From the NCBI GenBank assembly GCA_030446485.1, contig JAUJNF010000004.1, forward strand, positions 95,986 to 159,985: a DNA stretch of 64,000 nucleotides, in the 5' to 3' direction. The stretch is from Thermoleophilaceae bacterium (GTDB lineage Bacteria; Actinomycetota; Thermoleophilia; Solirubrobacterales; Thermoleophilaceae). Positions within the stretch are counted from its first letter, which is position 1, and the number at the start of each line of letters is the position of its first letter. The position numbers were made by a program, and so were the translations under genes. The notes under the pieces were generated by a model. That model ran no database searches, was not told where the DNA came from, and saw nothing but the letters and a program-made list of their open reading frames with translations. Below are positions 1 to 6,750 of the stretch, in pieces.

Positions 1-461
1 GATCCGCCCGACGAGCCGCCGCCGCAGCTCTCGACCCGCCACGGGTTGCCGACCGGCCCGTAGGCGGAGATGTGCCCGGTGCTCCCGCCGCCCCAGAAGT
101 GCGTGTTGGTCACGCCGACCACCACCGCGCCGGCGTCGCGCAGGCGGCGATACATGCCGGACTCGCCCCGCGGGGCCTGCTCGCGGGGCGACCCGTCGCG
201 CGGCGCGCGCCAGGGCAGGGCGAACATGTCCTTGACGGCCACGGGCACGCCGCGCAGCGGCCCGTCGGGCGCTGCGGCCAGCATGTGCTCTGCCTCCTCC
301 GCGGAGCCGGACACGATCGAGTTGAGCTGCGGGTCGCGCTCGGCGATGCGCGCGTAGGTGGCGGCGAGCAGGTCAGAGGGGTCGAGCTCCCCCGCGGCGA
401 TGCTCGCGGCCTGCGCGCGGAGGGACAGGTCCTGGGGGTGGCTCGGGCCGTGACCGCTCAT
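1..461 (-). CDS. Amidase (amidase-signature family), N-terminal part, runs off the window
   Basis: Hydrolyses an amide bond; the substrate cannot be told. The first 153 residues are present and the C-terminal part lies beyond position 1. The amidase-signature catalytic Lys is visible in VAVKDMF (residue 77), and the Gly/Ser-rich segment GGGSSGGS that supplies the cis-Ser lies at the very edge. The ATG at 461 overlaps the stop of the upstream small gene (ATGA), so the two are probably translationally coupled. This could be a GatA-like tRNA amidotransferase subunit, but the small partner does not look like a normal GatC, so a stand-alone amidase/biuret-hydrolase-type enzyme is preferred. Confidence 0.85.
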   Translation of the reverse strand, partial: MSGHGPSHPQDLSLRAQAASIAAGELDPSDLLAATYARIAERDPQLNSIVSGSAEEAEHMLAAAPDGPLRGVPVAVKDMFALPWRAPRDGSPREQAPRGESGMYRRLRDAGAVVVGVTNTHFWGGGSTGHISAYGPVGNPWRVESCGGGSSGG

Positions 462-667
462 TGCCGGGCTCGTCGGGCGCTCGGCGGCGGCCGGCCGGGG
501 TCGAGGTCCGGCTCGGGCCAGACGCCGGCCAGGTCGGCGCGCTCGAGCGCCTCGAGCGCCGGTCCGTAAGCCGCCCGGGCGGCGCGGATGATGGCCAGGT
601 CGACGTCGGTTACGTCGACTTCGGCGAGGCTCAGGCCGGAGCGCACGTAGCGTTCGAAGTCATCCAT
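458..667 (-). CDS. Small amidase-partner protein (AtzG/GatC-like)
   Basis: A 69-residue protein directly upstream of the amidase gene, overlapping it by 4 nt. It has two amphipathic helical stretches and a Pro/Arg-rich tail. Its size, position and helical N-terminus resemble the short subunits (AtzG-like, GatC-like) that stabilise amidase-signature enzymes, so it probably acts as a complex partner; this is inference from context. There is no Shine-Dalgarno sequence, but TAGCCT (677-682, minus strand) stands 9 nt before the ATG, suggesting a leaderless mRNA. Confidence 0.6.
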   Translation of the reverse strand: MDDFERYVRSGLSLAEVDVTDVDLAIIRAARAAYGPALEALERADLAGVWPEPDLDPGRPPPSARRARQ

Positions 668-713
668 CGAAGGCGGAGGCTAACCGAGCCTCGGGCGCTA
701 CCATCGCGCGCGC

Positions 714-1058
714 ATGACCACTGAGGGGTGGATTTTCATGGTCGGGTTCCGCGTGATCGACGTTGGCGCCCTGATCGTGTTCCTCGTGTGGTTCTTCCGC
801 CAGCGCTTCGACGCCGACGATCCCCCCGAGGACGACGGACCGGGCGGAGGGGGCCCGCCGCCCGACCCCGACCGCGGGCCGGGCGGCGGTGGGCACGTCC
901 TGCCGCTGGACAGGGTCGAGTCCGGCCGGCGGCGGGTGCGTTCCCACGGTCTCCGGGAGGGCTGGGTGCGGCGGCGCGGCGGGGAGCCGATACCGCGTCC
1001 GCGGCCAACGCGCGTGCGCCGGCCGCACACTCCGGTGCCGGCGCACCGACGGCCCTAG
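714..1058 (+). CDS. Small single-pass membrane protein with Gly/Pro-rich tail
   Basis: 114 residues. Residues 8-28 form one hydrophobic segment (VGFRVIDVGALIVFLVWFF), followed by an acidic stretch, a Gly/Pro-rich linker and a very basic C-terminus that would lie in the cytoplasm. No enzymatic motif is recognised. The gene is divergent from the amidase operon. TACCAT (699-704) precedes the ATG by 9 nt with no Shine-Dalgarno sequence. The C-terminal part is low complexity, so the reading frame beyond the membrane segment is only supported by the absence of stops. Confidence 0.55.
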   Translation: MTTEGWIFMVGFRVIDVGALIVFLVWFFRQRFDADDPPEDDGPGGGGPPPDPDRGPGGGGHVLPLDRVESGRRRVRSHGLREGWVRRRGGEPIPRPRPTRVRRPHTPVPAHRRP

Positions 1059-1070
1059 TGGGCCTTCTCT
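1051..1070. terminator. Hairpin terminator between convergent genes
   Basis: GGCCC-TAGT-GGGCC (1051-1064) makes a 5-bp GC stem with a 4-nt loop, followed by TTCTCT. It overlaps the stop codon of the membrane-protein gene and lies between that gene and the convergent lipoprotein gene. Confidence 0.45.
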
Positions 1071-1097
1071 CAACGTTTCACTAGCGGACCGTCTTCG

Positions 1098-1451
1098 TCA
1101 GCAGTCCCCGGGGTTCTGGTTGCAGAAGTCCTCGAACCGGTCCGCTGCGGTATTGGGCGGAGGCGGCGTGTCGTTCGCGGGGCTGTCGGGCACCGCCGGA
1201 TCGGGTGTCGGCGTGGGGGCCGCCCCGGTGATCGTCGGCTCGGGCTCCGGCGCCGGCTCGGGAGCGGTGCCGGTCGGGTCGGTCGTGGTCTCGTCGGTGG
1301 TGGTCTGCCCGTCGGCCGGTGCGAAGTCTCCGCCGGGCACCTTGAGCTCCGGCTTGGCCGGCACCTTCTCGGGCTCGTTGCCGCCGCAGGCCGCCCCCAC
1401 CACAGCCACCGCCGCGGCCACCAGGCACGCGACCAAGCGCCGCGAGAGCAC
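1098..1451 (-). CDS. Secreted lipoprotein with Pro/Thr-rich low-complexity domain
   Basis: 117 residues from a GTG at 1451. A basic N-terminus (LSRRL), a hydrophobic core and the lipobox VGAAC mark a lipoprotein signal peptide cleaved before the Cys near residue 21. The mature part is dominated by Thr, Pro, Glu and Asp and ends in FCNQNPGDC, with two Cys that could pair. It probably sits outside the membrane as a flexible extracytoplasmic protein; no function can be assigned. The start lies 2 nt beyond the stop of the upstream gene, so the two form an operon. An upstream extension in the same frame is possible but would bury the signal peptide. Confidence 0.7.
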   Translation of the reverse strand: MLSRRLVACLVAAAVAVVGAACGGNEPEKVPAKPELKVPGGDFAPADGQTTTDETTTDPTGTAPEPAPEPEPTITGAAPTPTPDPAVPDSPANDTPPPPNTAADRFEDFCNQNPGDC

Positions 1452-1453
1452 GA

Positions 1454-1726
1454 TTACTGGGACTCGAGGGCCGGTAGGCGCCGGCCGCAATGCAGGCAAT
1501 CGTTCAGGTCCTTCGGCACGAGCTGCTCGAGCGAGCAGCCGCAGATGCGCAGGTTGTCGACTGACCACGGGAGGTTGCTGGGGGAGGGTGCCAGCGGGAG
1601 CAGCTTGCCCACGACCTGGAACTCCTCTCCGGACTCCTTGTCCACGTATACCGTGCCGGGCTCGACCTCGCGGATGACCTCGCGGTCGGAACGCGCGCGC
1701 AGCCGGTACCTCTGACGCTCGGACAT
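1454..1726 (-). CDS. Small protein with CxC-x12-CxxC zinc-ribbon-like C-terminus
   Basis: 90 residues. The N-terminal half is charged (RQRYRLRARSDREV) and the C-terminal half carries CGC and CLHC separated by 12 residues, a plausible four-Cys metal site. I do not recognise the family. It is transcribed just ahead of the lipoprotein gene. TAGCTT (1736-1741, minus strand) lies 9 nt before the ATG with no Shine-Dalgarno sequence, consistent with leaderless expression. The Cys-rich end suggests a zinc ribbon rather than an Fe-S protein, but neither is proven. Confidence 0.65.
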   Translation of the reverse strand: MSERQRYRLRARSDREVIREVEPGTVYVDKESGEEFQVVGKLLPLAPSPSNLPWSVDNLRICGCSLEQLVPKDLNDCLHCGRRLPALESQ

Positions 1727-1810
1727 CGGCGTGGAAAGCTATCAGGGGCCGCCGGCGGCTCCGCGTGATGGCGGCACGCTCACGGTCGACCGCCGGACGG
1801 CGCGGGCCGG

Positions 1811-1816
1811 GATACT
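1811..1816 (+). promoter_or_regulatory. Candidate -10 box of a leaderless promoter
   Basis: GATACT ends 6 nt before the GTG start at 1823, and no Shine-Dalgarno sequence is present. Transcription would begin at or next to the start codon. Confidence 0.4.
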
Positions 1817-1822
1817 CGCCCC

Positions 1823-3400
1823 GTGCGCGTACTCATCTTCCACGGGTACCTACTGCGTGGCACCGGCAGCAACATCTACAACGCGAGCCTCGCGCAGGCG
1901 CTCGTGGAGCTCGGGCACGAGGTGCACCTCCTCTGCCAGGACCGTGACGCCGGAGATCTCCCCGTCGTCGACGCGGTCGGCACGTGGAACGACGACGGGT
2001 TGCGGGTACGCGTCACACGCGAGCCCGTTCGCTGCACCGCCTACCTGCCGGACATAGGCCGCGTGCTGCCCGTCTACGTGGCCGATCCCTACGAGCACTT
2101 CGACGCCGTGCCCTTCACCGGGCTCGATCGGGCGGCGGTCGACCACTACGTGGCGGCCAACGTCGCGGCGGTGCGCGCGGTGACCGCCCGCGCCAGCCCC
2201 GAGGTGGCGCTGGCCAACCACGCGGTGATGGGACCGGTGGTGCTGGCCCGGGCGCTCGGTGCAGGGGTTCCCTACGCGGTGAAGATCCACGGGAGCGCGC
2301 TCGAGTACACGGTCGCCCGCGCCCCCGAGCGGTTCCTTCCCTACGCGCGCGAGGGGCTCGCCGCGGCCGCCGGGGTGCTCGTGGGCTCGGGCCACACCGC
2401 GGGCCGCCTGTGGGACACGCTCGACGACCCCGAGCTCCCGGAGAAGACCCGCCTCGGGCCGCCGGGAGTCGACGTGCAGCGGTTTCGCCCCCGCAGCCCG
2501 GACGAGCGCGCACCCGGCCTGCGCGCGCTCGCGGCGCGGATGCCGGAGGAGGCCGCCGGCTGGGGCGGGGAGCACGGCGCGGCGCAGGCCTTCACGGCCC
2601 TTGCCGACGGAGATGCCCCGATCGTCAGCTTCGTCGGGAAGCTGATCGTGTCGAAGGGCGTCGAGCTGCTGCTTGCCGCGTGGCCGCTCGTGCTCGCGCG
2701 GGTGCCGGAGGCCCGCCTCTGCCTCGTCGGCTTTGGCACGCTGAGGCCGGCGCTCGGGCGCATGGTCGAGGCGCTGACCGCGGGAGACCTCGACGCCGTG
2801 CGCGACATGGCCCGGCGGGGCCGGGAGCTGGAGGGCGGCTCGGCTGACGAGATGGAGCAGCTCGCCGCCTTCCTCGACCGGCTCGAGGGCGCGGCGCGCG
2901 GGGACTACCGCCGGAGCGCCGCGCGCACCGCTGGCACCGTCTTCTTCACCGGACGCCTGGAGCACGGGGACCTCCCGGAGCTGCTCGGGGCGTCGGCCGC
3001 CCAGGTCGTGCCCAGCACGTTCCCGGAGGCCTTCGGGATGGTGGCGGCCGAGGCCGCGGCCTGCGGCGCGCTGCCGATCGCTGCGGCGCACTCGGGCCTC
3101 GCCGAGGTGAGCGCCACGCTCGCCCCGGCGCTCGACCCCAGCCTGCGCCGCCTGCTGTCCTTCCCGCTTGGTCCCTCGGCGGTGCCGGACCTGGCCGAGC
3201 GCCTGGTCGAGTGGCTGCTGCTACCGCCAGAGCGGCGGCGTTCCGAGGCGGCGGCGCGGGCCGGCCTGGCACGTGCCCGCTACGGCTGGGAGGGGGTGGC
3301 CCGGGGGGTCATCGCCGCCGCGGAGGGCCGCCTGGACGAACTCCCGCGGCCGGTGGTGGCCGGGACCGGCCGGGACGCGCCTGCCGACGCGCCACCATAG
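1823..3400 (+). CDS. Glycosyltransferase family 4 (GT-B fold)
   Basis: 525 residues. The N-terminal Rossmann domain opens with MRVLIFHGYLLRGTGSNIYN, a typical donor/acceptor-loop start. The C-terminal domain carries FVGKLIVSKGVELLLAAWP (about residue 271), then FFTGRLEHGDLPELLGAS and the GT4 nucleotide-sugar motif PSTFPEAFGMVAAEAAACG near residue 400. It would transfer a sugar from an activated donor to an unknown lipid, glycan or small molecule in the cytoplasm. The protein is longer than the usual 380-420 residues because of an insertion around residues 320-370. It stands alone, so the pathway cannot be read from neighbours. GTG start; leaderless promoter likely. Confidence 0.9.
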   Translation: MRVLIFHGYLLRGTGSNIYNASLAQALVELGHEVHLLCQDRDAGDLPVVDAVGTWNDDGLRVRVTREPVRCTAYLPDIGRVLPVYVADPYEHFDAVPFTGLDRAAVDHYVAANVAAVRAVTARASPEVALANHAVMGPVVLARALGAGVPYAVKIHGSALEYTVARAPERFLPYAREGLAAAAGVLVGSGHTAGRLWDTLDDPELPEKTRLGPPGVDVQRFRPRSPDERAPGLRALAARMPEEAAGWGGEHGAAQAFTALADGDAPIVSFVGKLIVSKGVELLLAAWPLVLARVPEARLCLVGFGTLRPALGRMVEALTAGDLDAVRDMARRGRELEGGSADEMEQLAAFLDRLEGAARGDYRRSAARTAGTVFFTGRLEHGDLPELLGASAAQVVPSTFPEAFGMVAAEAAACGALPIAAAHSGLAEVSATLAPALDPSLRRLLSFPLGPSAVPDLAERLVEWLLLPPERRRSEAAARAGLARARYGWEGVARGVIAAAEGRLDELPRPVVAGTGRDAPADAPP

Positions 3401-3450
3401 GCCCTGAGTGGTCATGTCCGGCGTCCTGAGCGGCTAATCTGTGCGCCGAC

Positions 3451-4176
3451 TTGAGGGCCTTTCGCACACTGATCCGGCCGCTCGGAGTGGCCGCGGCCTC
3501 CGCGGCGCTTCTGGCCGTGTCCGGCTGCGGCGCCTCCGAGGAGCCCGACCTCGTGAACGGCAAGGAGCTCTTCGTGGGCAAGGGCACGTGCGGCAGCTGC
3601 CATACGCTCGCGCGCGCGGGAACCAAGGGCAACCGCGGTCCCAGCCTCGACGAGTCGTTTGGTCCGGCGCTCGACGACGGCCTTGGCAAGAGCACGGTGG
3701 CCGGAGTCGTCGAGCAGCAGATCTCCGAGGTGCGGCGCAACAGCACCATGCCCGAGGATCTCGTGACCGGGCAGGACGCCCGCGACGTGGCGGCCTACGT
3801 GGCCGCGGTGGCCGGGCAGCCCGGAGAGGACACGGGTGTCCTGGCCCTGGCCGGACGCCCCGAGGTGAGCGACAAGCCGGTGGTGGCCGACGGCGGACAG
3901 GCGGAGATCCCCGCCGACCCCTCCGGGGCCCTGGCGTTCGTGGCGCGCTTCATCGAGGCCGACGGCGGTCAGGTGACCCTCAACATGCCGAACCCGTCGC
4001 CGATCGACCACAACGTCGCGATCAAGGGCGCGGGCGTCGATGAGAAGGGCCCGGTGGTGGGCAACGGCGGCACCTCCGAGGTCTCCGCGGAGCTCGAGCC
4101 GGGCAAGTACGTCTTCTACTGCAGCGTGCCGGGCCACGAGGAGGGCGGCATGCGGGGCGAGCTCACCGTCGAGTAA
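3451..4176 (+). CDS. Cytochrome c-cupredoxin fusion lipoprotein
   Basis: 241 residues. A signal peptide ends in the lipobox LAVSGC (Cys26), so the protein is membrane-anchored outside the cell. Residues 35-120 form a class I cytochrome c: haem motif CGSCH (Cys47, Cys50, His51) and a probable axial Met100 in NSTMPED. Residues about 150-241 form a plastocyanin-like cupredoxin with likely copper ligands His187, Cys224, His229 and Met234 (DHNVAI and YCSVPGHEEGGM). It should carry electrons, plausibly to the CuA centre of a cytochrome oxidase; oxidase operon 1 lies 1.8 kb away. TTG start; TAATCT (3435-3440) 10 nt upstream suggests a leaderless mRNA. Confidence 0.88.
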   Translation: MRAFRTLIRPLGVAAASAALLAVSGCGASEEPDLVNGKELFVGKGTCGSCHTLARAGTKGNRGPSLDESFGPALDDGLGKSTVAGVVEQQISEVRRNSTMPEDLVTGQDARDVAAYVAAVAGQPGEDTGVLALAGRPEVSDKPVVADGGQAEIPADPSGALAFVARFIEADGGQVTLNMPNPSPIDHNVAIKGAGVDEKGPVVGNGGTSEVSAELEPGKYVFYCSVPGHEEGGMRGELTVE

Positions 4177-4238
4177 GGATCGGACGCGCGCGTCGGGTAA
4201 CGCGCGCGAGGGCGTCGCCGCCGCGGGCGCGGCAGCGC

Positions 4239-4991
4239 TCAGCCCACCAGCGCCCTGAGGTCGGGCAGCAGCCCTGGCCCGGCGGCCACCAACCCGGCCG
4301 GCTCGCCGCCGTAGCTCTCCACCCCGCCGCCCGCCTCGAGCACGAGGAGCGTTCCAGCCGACCAGTCCCAGGGGTTGCCACCGCGCTCGAAGTAGCCGTC
4401 GAGCCGCCCGGCGGCCACCCACGCCAGGTCGAGCGCCGCCGATCCGGCACGGCGGATGTCCCGGACCGCGGGCAGCACTCGCAGCAGCACGTCGGCCTGT
4501 GCCGCGCGCACCTCGCCCGTGTACCCGAAGCCCGTGGCCACGAGCGACGTCGCGAGCTCCCCGGCGTCGCGGACCCGCACCGGGGAGCCGTTCAGCCGAG
4601 CGCCCTGGCCGCGCGCGGCGCAGAACGTCTCCGCCCGCACCGGATCGTGCACCACGCCGGCGAGGCCCCCGTCGCCGTCCTCCAACCCGACGCTCACCGA
4701 CCACGCCGGATAGCCCCACAGGTAGTTGGTGGTGCCGTCGAGCGGATCCACGATCCACGTGCGCCCACTCGACCCCTCCCGCGAAGCGCCCTCCTCCCCG
4801 AGCACCCCGTCCTGCGGCCGCTCCCGCGCAAGCAGCTCGACGAGAACCGCCTCGGCCTCCCGATCGGCATCCGAGACCATGTCCGTGTCCGAGGACTTCG
4901 CCTCGACCCCCCTGGCGACCCGCCCAAACCGCTCGAGCAGCAGCCCCCCGGCCTCCCTGGCGGCCCGCTCAGCGAGCTCGAGATCGTTCAG
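4239..4991 (-). CDS. Inositol-monophosphatase family phosphatase, probable CTG start
   Basis: 250 residues if started at the CTG at 4991. Mg2+-dependent phosphatase: GEEG, then WIVDPLDGTTNY (the DPxDGT metal site), and the C-terminal WDWSAGTLLVLEAGG. Substrates in this family include inositol-1-phosphate, histidinol phosphate and fructose-1,6-bisphosphate, and the sequence does not decide. The first ATG (4880) would delete the conserved N-terminal helix ELAERAAREAGGLLLERF, which is in frame and intact upstream. The only start-like codon before that helix is CTG, which overlaps the stop of the upstream 35-codon gene (CTGA) the way ATGA overlaps do elsewhere in this window. Start uncertain; family certain. 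Confidence 0.85.
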   Translation of the reverse strand: MNDLELAERAAREAGGLLLERFGRVARGVEAKSSDTDMVSDADREAEAVLVELLARERPQDGVLGEEGASREGSSGRTWIVDPLDGTTNYLWGYPAWSVSVGLEDGDGGLAGVVHDPVRAETFCAARGQGARLNGSPVRVRDAGELATSLVATGFGYTGEVRAAQADVLLRVLPAVRDIRRAGSAALDLAWVAAGRLDGYFERGGNPWDWSAGTLLVLEAGGGVESYGGEPAGLVAAGPGLLPDLRALVG

Positions 4992-5095
4992 AGGGCCCGA
5001 ACCAGGAGAACGACAGCAACGACGAGCCCGATGACAAGGGCGACATAGAGAAGGAAGCGGAAAGCCTCGGCCTCGGAGCGAAGGGGGTTAAGCAC
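4988..5095 (-). CDS. 35-residue single-pass membrane peptide
   Basis: GTG start at 5095. It has a short polar N-terminus (MLNPLRSEAEAFRF), then one strongly hydrophobic helix (LLYVALVIGLVVAVVLLVRAL), and stops at 4988. The helix, positive-inside ends and the 4-nt overlap with the phosphatase gene argue for a real small gene rather than chance. Role unknown; a membrane anchor or regulator of the co-translated phosphatase is one possibility. Confidence 0.55.
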   Translation of the reverse strand: MLNPLRSEAEAFRFLLYVALVIGLVVAVVLLVRAL

Positions 5096-5239
5096 GTGGA
5101 GGGAGCCTCGGAACGGCCCGAACCCTAGGCAGTACGAGCCGGGTGGCGAAAAGCGAGCTAGGCAAGGACGCAGGGAGAGGACAATGGCGGAGCCATGGCC
5201 TCGACCGAGGACGCCGCATAGCGAAGCTTTGCAGCCGCC

Positions 5240-5878
5240 TCAGAGCACGTAGATGGAGGCATAAACGAGGATCCACATGATGTCGACGAAGTGCCAATAG
5301 ATCCCCGGCACCTCCACCCCCCGATGGTCCTTCGGCGTGAAGTGCCCCCGAAAGGCCCGCACGGTGGCGAACAGCAACAACGTCAAGCCAACGAACACGT
5401 GGGCGCCGTGCAGGCCCGTCAGCCCGTAGAAGATCGACCCCTGCGCGTGGTCGCCCGGTGCGAAGCCGATGTGCACGTACTCGTTGACCTGAATGGCGAG
5501 GAACGTCGCGCCCAGCAGGAACGTGGTGAGCAGCCCGGCGCGCAGCCCCGCCCGGTTCTCGTTCTTGGCCGATTCGAGCGCCCAGTGCATCGTGAAGCTC
5601 GAGGAGATGAGGATCGCCGTGTTCACGCCGGCCACTGCCACCGGCAGGTGCGTGCCCTCCGCCGGCCACGCCTCGTTCGCCACACCCCGGATGAAGAAGT
5701 ACGCGGTGAAGAACGCTCCGAAGAGCATGATCTCCGAGATGATGAAGAGCAGCATCCCGAGGAACTGCGCATCTACGCGCGAGGAGCGGTTGGCCTCGGG
5801 CGGACCGTGGTGATCGTGGGTGACCGGCTTCTCGCCGGGCTCGAGCCGCGCCGGGAACGAGACGGAGGCCGACTCCAT
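5240..5878 (-). CDS. ctaE: Cytochrome c oxidase subunit III
   Basis: 212 residues with five hydrophobic helices, the short form of subunit III. Conserved features are FGAFFTAYFFIRG, the membrane Glu in FLAIQVNEY, GLTGLHGAHVFVGL and the C-terminal YWHFVDIMWILVYASIYVL. It supports proton uptake and stability of the subunit I core in the cytoplasmic membrane. It is the last gene of oxidase operon 1; its ATG shares a base with the stop of the Usp-like gene (TGATG). It is the only subunit III in the window, so it might also serve oxidase 2, whose operon has none. Confidence 0.95.
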   Translation of the reverse strand: MESASVSFPARLEPGEKPVTHDHHGPPEANRSSRVDAQFLGMLLFIISEIMLFGAFFTAYFFIRGVANEAWPAEGTHLPVAVAGVNTAILISSSFTMHWALESAKNENRAGLRAGLLTTFLLGATFLAIQVNEYVHIGFAPGDHAQGSIFYGLTGLHGAHVFVGLTLLLFATVRAFRGHFTPKDHRGVEVPGIYWHFVDIMWILVYASIYVL

Positions 5879-6750
5879 CAGGCGCCCGCCTGCGTGGGCA
5901 CGCCCCTACGGGCCTCCGCCGGCTCGACCACCACGTGCTCGACGGGCTTGGCGGTATAGGAGCGGACGCGCTCGATCAGGTCGCCTCGCATCCAGCCGGA
6001 ACGGGTGGCCGGGAAGGTCGAGATCACGATCTCGTCGATCGTGTAGTGCTGCAGGGCGTTCCTGATCGCCGTGTACGGGTCGGTGTCCATGATCTGCCCG
6101 GAAGCCTCGAGGCCCTCCGCCGTGAGCCGCTCGAGCGTGGTGGCCAGGCGCTGCGTTGGGTCGGTGGCCCCCTTCCCGCCCCGGGGACAGATCACCACGA
6201 AGCTCCGCGGCGACTGGTCGGCTTTGTCCCTCAGCAGGTGTATCAGGGACTCGCCAGCCACCGTCTCATTGGCCACGACCAGCGTGTTGGTCACCTCGTC
6301 CTTGTCGGCCTCGAGGTCCACCACCACGTGGTCCACCGGCACGCCGGTGTCCTGGCGCACGCGCTCGATCAGGTCGCGCCGCATCCAGCCGGAGCGCGTC
6401 GCGGGGTGGGTGGAGATGATGATGCAGTCGGCCCCGTAGGCGGCCACGGCGTCGGTGGTGGCCGAGTAGGGGTCGGGGTCCATCACGGCCCCGGTGGCGA
6501 GGATGCCCACGGCCCGCAGCTGGGCGAGCGTGGTGGTCAGGCGGTTCTCCGCCGCCTTCAGGGAGTTGTCGTCGTAGATGACGTAGCCCTCGCGCGGCCT
6601 GTTCTGCGGGCAGATGACCGTGACGGCGAACGGTCGTCCCTCGGCGTGCGCCTCCTCGGCCTTCTTCCTGACCTCGTCGATCAGCGCCCGTCCGCCGACC
6701 GTCTCGTTGGCCACCACGAGTATCCGGAAGGGCTGCGGCCGCGTGGTCAC
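5878..6750 (-). CDS. Tandem universal-stress-like (Usp-fold) protein
   Basis: 290 residues made of two homologous domains (about 1-150 and 155-290), each beginning with ILVVANETVGG- or LVVANETVAG- and containing IISTHPATRSGW / VISTFPATRSGWMRGDLIERVR. This alpha/beta family, common in actinobacteria, is annotated as Usp-like, but the classical ATP-binding G-x2-G-x9-G pattern is not evident. It lies between oxidase subunits I and III and overlaps both genes, so it is certainly co-transcribed and probably acts in regulation or assembly of the oxidase (inference). GTG start at 6750 overlapping the subunit I stop. Confidence 0.8.
   Translation of the reverse strand: MTTRPQPFRILVVANETVGGRALIDEVRKKAEEAHAEGRPFAVTVICPQNRPREGYVIYDDNSLKAAENRLTTTLAQLRAVGILATGAVMDPDPYSATTDAVAAYGADCIIISTHPATRSGWMRRDLIERVRQDTGVPVDHVVVDLEADKDEVTNTLVVANETVAGESLIHLLRDKADQSPRSFVVICPRGGKGATDPTQRLATTLERLTAEGLEASGQIMDTDPYTAIRNALQHYTIDEIVISTFPATRSGWMRGDLIERVRSYTAKPVEHVVVEPAEARRGVPTQAGA

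Noticed and set aside
5096..5239. Possible small RNA or repeat element between ctaE and the small membrane peptide gene
   Set aside because: A short ATGGC/GCCAT hairpin is present, but there is no promoter, terminator or second copy in the window to support a gene.
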